This document shows positions 61,785-64,000 of a stretch of 64,000 nt of DNA, piece by piece. Within the stretch, counting starts at the first letter, position 1. Each line of letters starts with the position of its first letter. The notes below the pieces were generated by a model that worked only from the letters and a program-made list of their open reading frames with translations, ran no database searches and was not told where the DNA came from. The stretch is from Pseudozobellia sp. WGM2 (lineage in GTDB: Bacteria; Bacteroidota; Bacteroidia; Flavobacteriales; Flavobacteriaceae), in assembly GCF_017810075.1 (NCBI RefSeq), contig NZ_JADNYK010000001.1, positions 496,001-560,000 of the forward strand, read 5' to 3'. The translations under genes and the position numbers were made by a program.

Positions 61785-63140
61785 ATGAAAGAATCTATCA
61801 ATCCTTACACAGGAGAGCATATTTATAAATTTAAAGAGTTGACTAAAAGAGAGTTAGGTGATAAAATCAAATTTGCCGACGAATGTTACTTGAAATGGAG
61901 GCAGACTTCGTTTGAGCACCGCTCCGATTTAATGTTAAAGGCAGCGAAAGAGCTTAGAACCAACCAGAAACTTTACGCAGAAACGATTACGCAAGAAATG
62001 GGTAAACCCATCAGCCAGGCGATGGCCGAAGTTGAAAAATGTGCTTGGGTCTGCGAGTATTATGCCGAAAATTCTAAAGACCAGTTACAAAATGAAGAAA
62101 TTAAGACCGATGCAAATGAAAGCTATGTCAGTTTTGAACCTATTGGTGTTATTTTGGCGGTGATGCCATGGAATTATCCTTTTTGGCAAGTATTTCGATT
62201 TGCCGCACCGAATTTGATGGCGGGCAATGTAGGTATTCTAAAACATGCCTCAAATGTCATGAAATCGGCAGAGTTATTAGAGCAGGTATTTATCAATGCA
62301 GGTTTTCCCAAAGGTTGTTTTCAAAATTTGGTGATTGGTAGTGAAAAAATAGAATATGTTCTTCAAAATCCTTTGGTAAAGGCAGCTACACTAACTGGTA
62401 GCACTCCAGCCGGAGCATCGGTTGCATCGATTGCCGGAAAAGAAATAAAAAAGACCGTCTTAGAACTTGGGGGTAGCAATGCCCTTGTCGTTTTTGATGA
62501 TGCAAACATCGATAGCTGTGTAGATACTTGTGTTCAGGCACGTTTTCAAAACACCGGGCAAAGTTGTATTGCAGGTAAGCGATTATTGGTTCATGAAAAA
62601 ATTGCAAATGAATTTATAGAAAAATTTACTCTTAAAGTTCAGGAGCTAAAAAGTGGTGACCCGATGAACGAGGACTCTTACATTGGAGTATTAGCTAGAG
62701 AGGACCTCGCAGAAGATTTAGAGAAACAAGTTAACGAATCGGTGAAAATGGGTGCTGAGATTATCTTAGGAGGTAAGAGAAACGGTAATTATTTCGAACC
62801 TACAATTTTAACAGGGGTTACTTCAGATATGCCAGTTTTTAAAGAGGAAACTTTTGGCCCTGCAATTGGTATAACTACTTTTAAGACAGACGATGAGGCC
62901 GTAAGATTATCGAACAGCTCAGAATTCGGCTTAGGTGTTTCGATATTTACCCAAAGAATGGATAGGGTAAACAAATTGGTAAATGAATTTGATGAGGGCG
63001 CCCTTTTTGTCAATGAGCTAGTGAAGAGTGATCCAAGGCTTCCCTTTGGCGGAGTAAAAATATCAGGTTATGGTAGAGAGCTTTCAGCCCATGGTATTAA
63101 AGAGTTTATGAACAAAAAAACGGTTTACATCAATATTTGA
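61785..63140 (+). CDS. NAD(P)-dependent succinate-semialdehyde dehydrogenase
   Basis: 451 residues. The aldehyde dehydrogenase core: VMPWNYPFWQVFRFAAPNLMAGN with Asn130, ELGGSNALVVFDDANID with Glu227, QNTGQSCIAGKRLLV with catalytic Cys261, and EETFGPAIGITTF. The sequence lies in the short succinate-semialdehyde dehydrogenase (GabD/Sad) group, which oxidises succinate semialdehyde to succinate; the exact substrate is inferred. No transaminase partner is adjacent. Confidence 0.88.
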   Translation: MKESINPYTGEHIYKFKELTKRELGDKIKFADECYLKWRQTSFEHRSDLMLKAAKELRTNQKLYAETITQEMGKPISQAMAEVEKCAWVCEYYAENSKDQLQNEEIKTDANESYVSFEPIGVILAVMPWNYPFWQVFRFAAPNLMAGNVGILKHASNVMKSAELLEQVFINAGFPKGCFQNLVIGSEKIEYVLQNPLVKAATLTGSTPAGASVASIAGKEIKKTVLELGGSNALVVFDDANIDSCVDTCVQARFQNTGQSCIAGKRLLVHEKIANEFIEKFTLKVQELKSGDPMNEDSYIGVLAREDLAEDLEKQVNESVKMGAEIILGGKRNGNYFEPTILTGVTSDMPVFKEETFGPAIGITTFKTDDEAVRLSNSSEFGLGVSIFTQRMDRVNKLVNEFDEGALFVNELVKSDPRLPFGGVKISGYGRELSAHGIKEFMNKKTVYINI

Positions 63141-63194
63141 ATAAAAGAGCGTTATTTTTAAAGCTAAACTTCCTCAAAATCTAAAATAGAATTC

Positions 63195-64000
63195 ATGAAA
63201 TTCGGAAAGGTAGATAACCCGGAGAATATTGATTTTACAATACCTATAGATCACCCTGATACTTCGGTAGTATTGGCGAAGAGTGATAAAAAAACTCCCT
63301 TGAATGTATATGTAGGTTGTGCTAAATGGAATCGTCAAGACCTGAAAAATTTCTATCCAAGAGGTACCAAAGATGAACTCGTCTACTATTCGAGCCAGTT
63401 TAATTCAATTGAGTTAAATGCAACGTTTTATCGCATTTTCCCCGCAGAACAGTATGAGAAATGGTATGATAAAACCCCTGATAATTTTAAATTTTTTCCA
63501 AAGGTAGCCAATGACATTAGTCATTTGCGGCGTTTGAATGATGCGATATACCCCATAATTGATAGCTATTTAGATGTTACATCGAACTTAAAAGACAAGT
63601 TGGGAACTATTTTTCTTCAGATGCACAATAACTTTGGACCCAAAAACTGGGATAGGGTAGTAAAGTTTGTGGAGTATTGGCCGAAAGAGTTTTCACTTGC
63701 CATGGAGTTTCGACATACCGACTGGTTCAACGATGAAAATGTTGCCCAAGAGCTATATCATTTGCTAGAAGAGAACGGTATAGCGAATATTTTAGTCGAT
63801 ACCGCCGGTCGTAGAGATTTGATGCATATGAGATTGACCAATAATGAGGCCTTTGTTCGTTATGTGGGTGCTAATCATGAGAATGATTATGATCGGATCG
63901 ATGAATGGATCGATAGATTAGAGGACTGGAAAAATCAAGGTTTACGAAACATTCATTTTTTTGTACATCAGAATTTAGAATTGGAATCTCCGTTAATTTC
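63195..64000 (+). CDS. DUF72 family protein (3' end missing)
   Basis: The gene runs off the right edge after about 268 residues. The N-terminal half gives the DUF72 landmarks VYVGCAKWNRQDLKNFYP, YSSQFNSIELNATFYRI, NFKFFPKVANDISHL, IFLQMHNNFGP, and EFRHTDWFNDENV. The fold is a TIM-like barrel of unknown function. The start is the first ATG after the dehydrogenase stop codon (54 bp away). Confidence 0.87.
   Translation, partial: MKFGKVDNPENIDFTIPIDHPDTSVVLAKSDKKTPLNVYVGCAKWNRQDLKNFYPRGTKDELVYYSSQFNSIELNATFYRIFPAEQYEKWYDKTPDNFKFFPKVANDISHLRRLNDAIYPIIDSYLDVTSNLKDKLGTIFLQMHNNFGPKNWDRVVKFVEYWPKEFSLAMEFRHTDWFNDENVAQELYHLLEENGIANILVDTAGRRDLMHMRLTNNEAFVRYVGANHENDYDRIDEWIDRLEDWKNQGLRNIHFFVHQNLELESPLI

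Noticed and set aside
1-64000. tRNA, rRNA, CRISPR arrays, insertion sequences, prophage, integration sites
   Set aside because: Read by eye on both strands; no cloverleaf, repeat-spacer array, transposase, integrase or long direct repeat was recognised. A dedicated tRNA search would be decisive for small RNA genes.

Overview
The window is about 64 kb of a chromosome from a member of the Bacteroidota, most likely a marine Flavobacteriaceae of the Maribacter/Zobellia type. This rests on AT-rich DNA, promoters of the TAnnTTTG type rather than -10/-35 boxes, almost no Shine-Dalgarno sites, a PorX response regulator of the type IX secretion system, a fused lpxC-fabZ gene, a TonB receptor paired with a DUF4249 lipoprotein, and many lipoproteins with a Cys near residue 18-21. 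No tRNA, rRNA, CRISPR array, insertion sequence or prophage was seen. Both edges cut genes: a sterol-desaturase-like hydroxylase on the left and a DUF72 protein on the right.

Layout. 1-11.6 kb: mixed housekeeping genes (hydroxylase, TerC, XRE regulator with divergent M14 peptidase, Lrp, DinB-like, YihY, aroB, proline dehydrogenase, alanine dehydrogenase) and a 44-residue lipoprotein with its own promoter and terminator. 11.8-13.8 kb: porX and tsaE. 13.9-21.9 kb: an envelope and central-metabolism cluster (HD hydrolase, lpxD, lpxC-fabZ, lpxA, efp, second lpxD-like gene, sucD, fabG). 21.9-24.8 kb: a membrane vWA protein and a prohibitin. 24.85-33.3 kb: a complete histidine operon, hisG-GNAT-hisD-hisC-hisB-hisH-hisA-hisF-GNAT-hisIE, preceded by a leader peptide with three consecutive His codons and a terminator. 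33.3-37.2 kb: small envelope and regulatory genes. 37.2-42.9 kb: an ECF sigma/anti-sigma/adhesin-like operon divergent from a TonB receptor-DUF4249 operon. 43-48.6 kb: a DUF1853 gene, a GH109-like oxidoreductase, and a vWA - Coa1-like - AAA+ operon. 48.6-54 kb: a Kelch lipoprotein, and a two-component system divergent from a spondin-domain lipoprotein. 54-64 kb: membrane proteins, a divergent TruA, CorA, an alpha/beta hydrolase, cysE-cysM, DUF2461 and succinate-semialdehyde dehydrogenase.

The most informative observations are regulatory. (1) The 235-bp gap between the ECF sigma gene and the TonB receptor holds two opposed copies of ATGCAACCTT followed at identical spacing by TGTC, one facing each operon; this looks like the promoter of this sigma factor, and it fixes the receptor start. 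(2) The his operon has a classical attenuator with a HHH leader peptide. (3) TATCACA repeats one helical turn apart lie between the response regulator gene and the spondin lipoprotein gene. (4) A perfect ACATTTGT-TT-ACAAATGT palindrome sits directly upstream of the M14 peptidase promoter, next to a divergent XRE regulator. All gene functions are read from sequence motifs without database searches.
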